Positions 63,194-64,000 of a DNA stretch of 64,000 bases are shown here, in pieces (position 1 is the stretch's first letter; every line of letters begins with the position of its first letter). Under the pieces are notes generated by a model that was not told where the DNA came from, ran no database searches, and saw only the letters and a program-made list of their open reading frames with translations. The position numbers were made by a program, and so were the translations under genes. The stretch covers positions 30,237,820-30,301,819 of the forward strand of contig OY727096.1 in assembly GCA_963402885.1 (NCBI GenBank). The letters are read 5' to 3'. The stretch comes from Antedon bifida (taxonomy: Eukaryota > Echinodermata > Crinoidea > Comatulida > Antedonidae).

Positions 63194-63748
63194 TTAAAGA
63201 TGTATTGTCCCTTGGAACACAAAAAAATGAAGGTCAAAATATTCTAAATTTAAATTGGCCATATCAAAGTAATATTAAAGTTATTCACTTTAAGTCGAAA
63301 ATTCGAGCCAAAAACAACAAGTTTACGTAATTAACAGGTAAATTAGTTTGATTACATTTTGTCTAGAAAATCGTCGCGAGCTAAAGTAACCAAAGATTTA
63401 AAACCATGAGTATGCATTATGCATATTCTAATTTGGATTGTTTACAACTCGTCATTGTTGAGAAGGTGTTTTCACACAGATCGCGAGGAAGTTTTATGAT
63501 TATGCATACAGAGTAGCCAAACAAGCGAGTTCCATTATGGGACATGTTTTGATCCAAAACTTTGACTGGAAGTCAAAGTTATTTTTTGAACAAAAAAAAC
63601 GTCTGTATTTCAGTTAAATGATTTTTTTTTCGACTAATTTTTGGTGAAAGTTAATAACTATTATGATACTTCAAAATGACCCACTTTTTTTCGAAATCTT
63701 TTATTTTCAATTTTTTTGGAATTAGTCCAATGGACAATACATCTTTAA
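63194..63748. mobile_element. TTAA-type MITE, complete 555-bp copy
   Basis: Flanked by TTAA on both sides, with inverted ends AGATGTATTGTCC / GGACAATACATCT. There is no transposase frame. TTAA target duplication and short inverted ends point to a piggyBac-like non-autonomous element (inference). It is the inverse of 10,583-11,119. Confidence 0.8.
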
Positions 63749-64000
63749 GGAAGGGAAGGATTATACTTAACGTGTTAAATAAAAAAAAGCGGGTGGAGGT
63801 GTTTTTTGTTAGTATAGTTAAAGGATACGGTAGCTCCTGGTTTGAAATGAATATTGTTTATTATAAGACGCCGTATATGTACAATGCTTTAGGACTTCTT
63901 CGCAATGCTATAAAATAAGAAATCAACCAAGCTTAACTTTAATTTTCCTGAATTTAAAGAGTTTTTTTAAAAATCATAAATGTTTTAATTACAAATAGTT
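63749..64000. other. Right edge, unassigned
   Basis: A short frame continues from the MITE end to 63,918 but has no recognisable feature. Confidence 0.3.

Noticed and set aside
63676..63918. 80-residue frame at the right edge
   Set aside because: It starts inside the MITE terminus and shows no conserved motif.

Overview
The window is animal genomic DNA: AT-rich, with intron-containing genes, canonical GT..AG splice sites and many non-LTR, SINE and MITE remnants. The motif AGGCCTA recurs very often, which together with the VWDE/EMI gene content gives an impression of a marine deuterostome, perhaps an echinoderm. That placement is a guess. Nothing bacterial, phage or CRISPR-like was seen.

Layout. 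(1) 1-10,339, minus strand: the first 19 coding exons (911 codons) of a USP40-type deubiquitinase, running off the left edge; all exon phases agree. (2) 10.3-13.4 kb: the USP40 5' flank with a 40-bp GC-rich palindrome, a TTAA MITE and two LINE fragments. (3) 13,548-30,823, plus strand: gene A, a 24-exon VWDE-like single-pass membrane protein of about 1,586 aa (signal peptide, D8C, VWD, EGF, VWDE-type extracellular region, Ser/Thr stalk, TM, short tail). (4) 30.8-37.1 kb: intergenic, with SINE and LINE pieces, a hairpin and a three-copy tandem array of the 5' flank plus start of exon 1 of the next gene. (5) 37,127-41,053, plus: gene B, a short (about 425 aa) relative that keeps signal peptide, D8C, stalk and TM but has no VWD/EGF exons. 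(6) 42,871-44,813, plus: a three-exon signal peptide + EMI-domain module with no visible EGF continuation. (7) 47,002-62,918, plus: gene C, a second full-length 24-exon VWDE-like gene (about 2,047 aa) whose stalk exon carries sixteen 78-bp repeats. (8) 63,194-63,748: an intact-looking copy of the TTAA MITE.

A, B and C form a tandem array. The 5' half of B, introns included, matches C, and its 3' half matches A. The order A, C/A chimera, C is what unequal crossing-over between A and C would leave. The EMI module ends in the splice phase that exon 2 of gene C accepts, so it could be an alternative N-terminus for C instead of a separate gene. All exon models were made by eye from splice sites, phase and comparison of the paralogues; no alignment, transcript or database was available.
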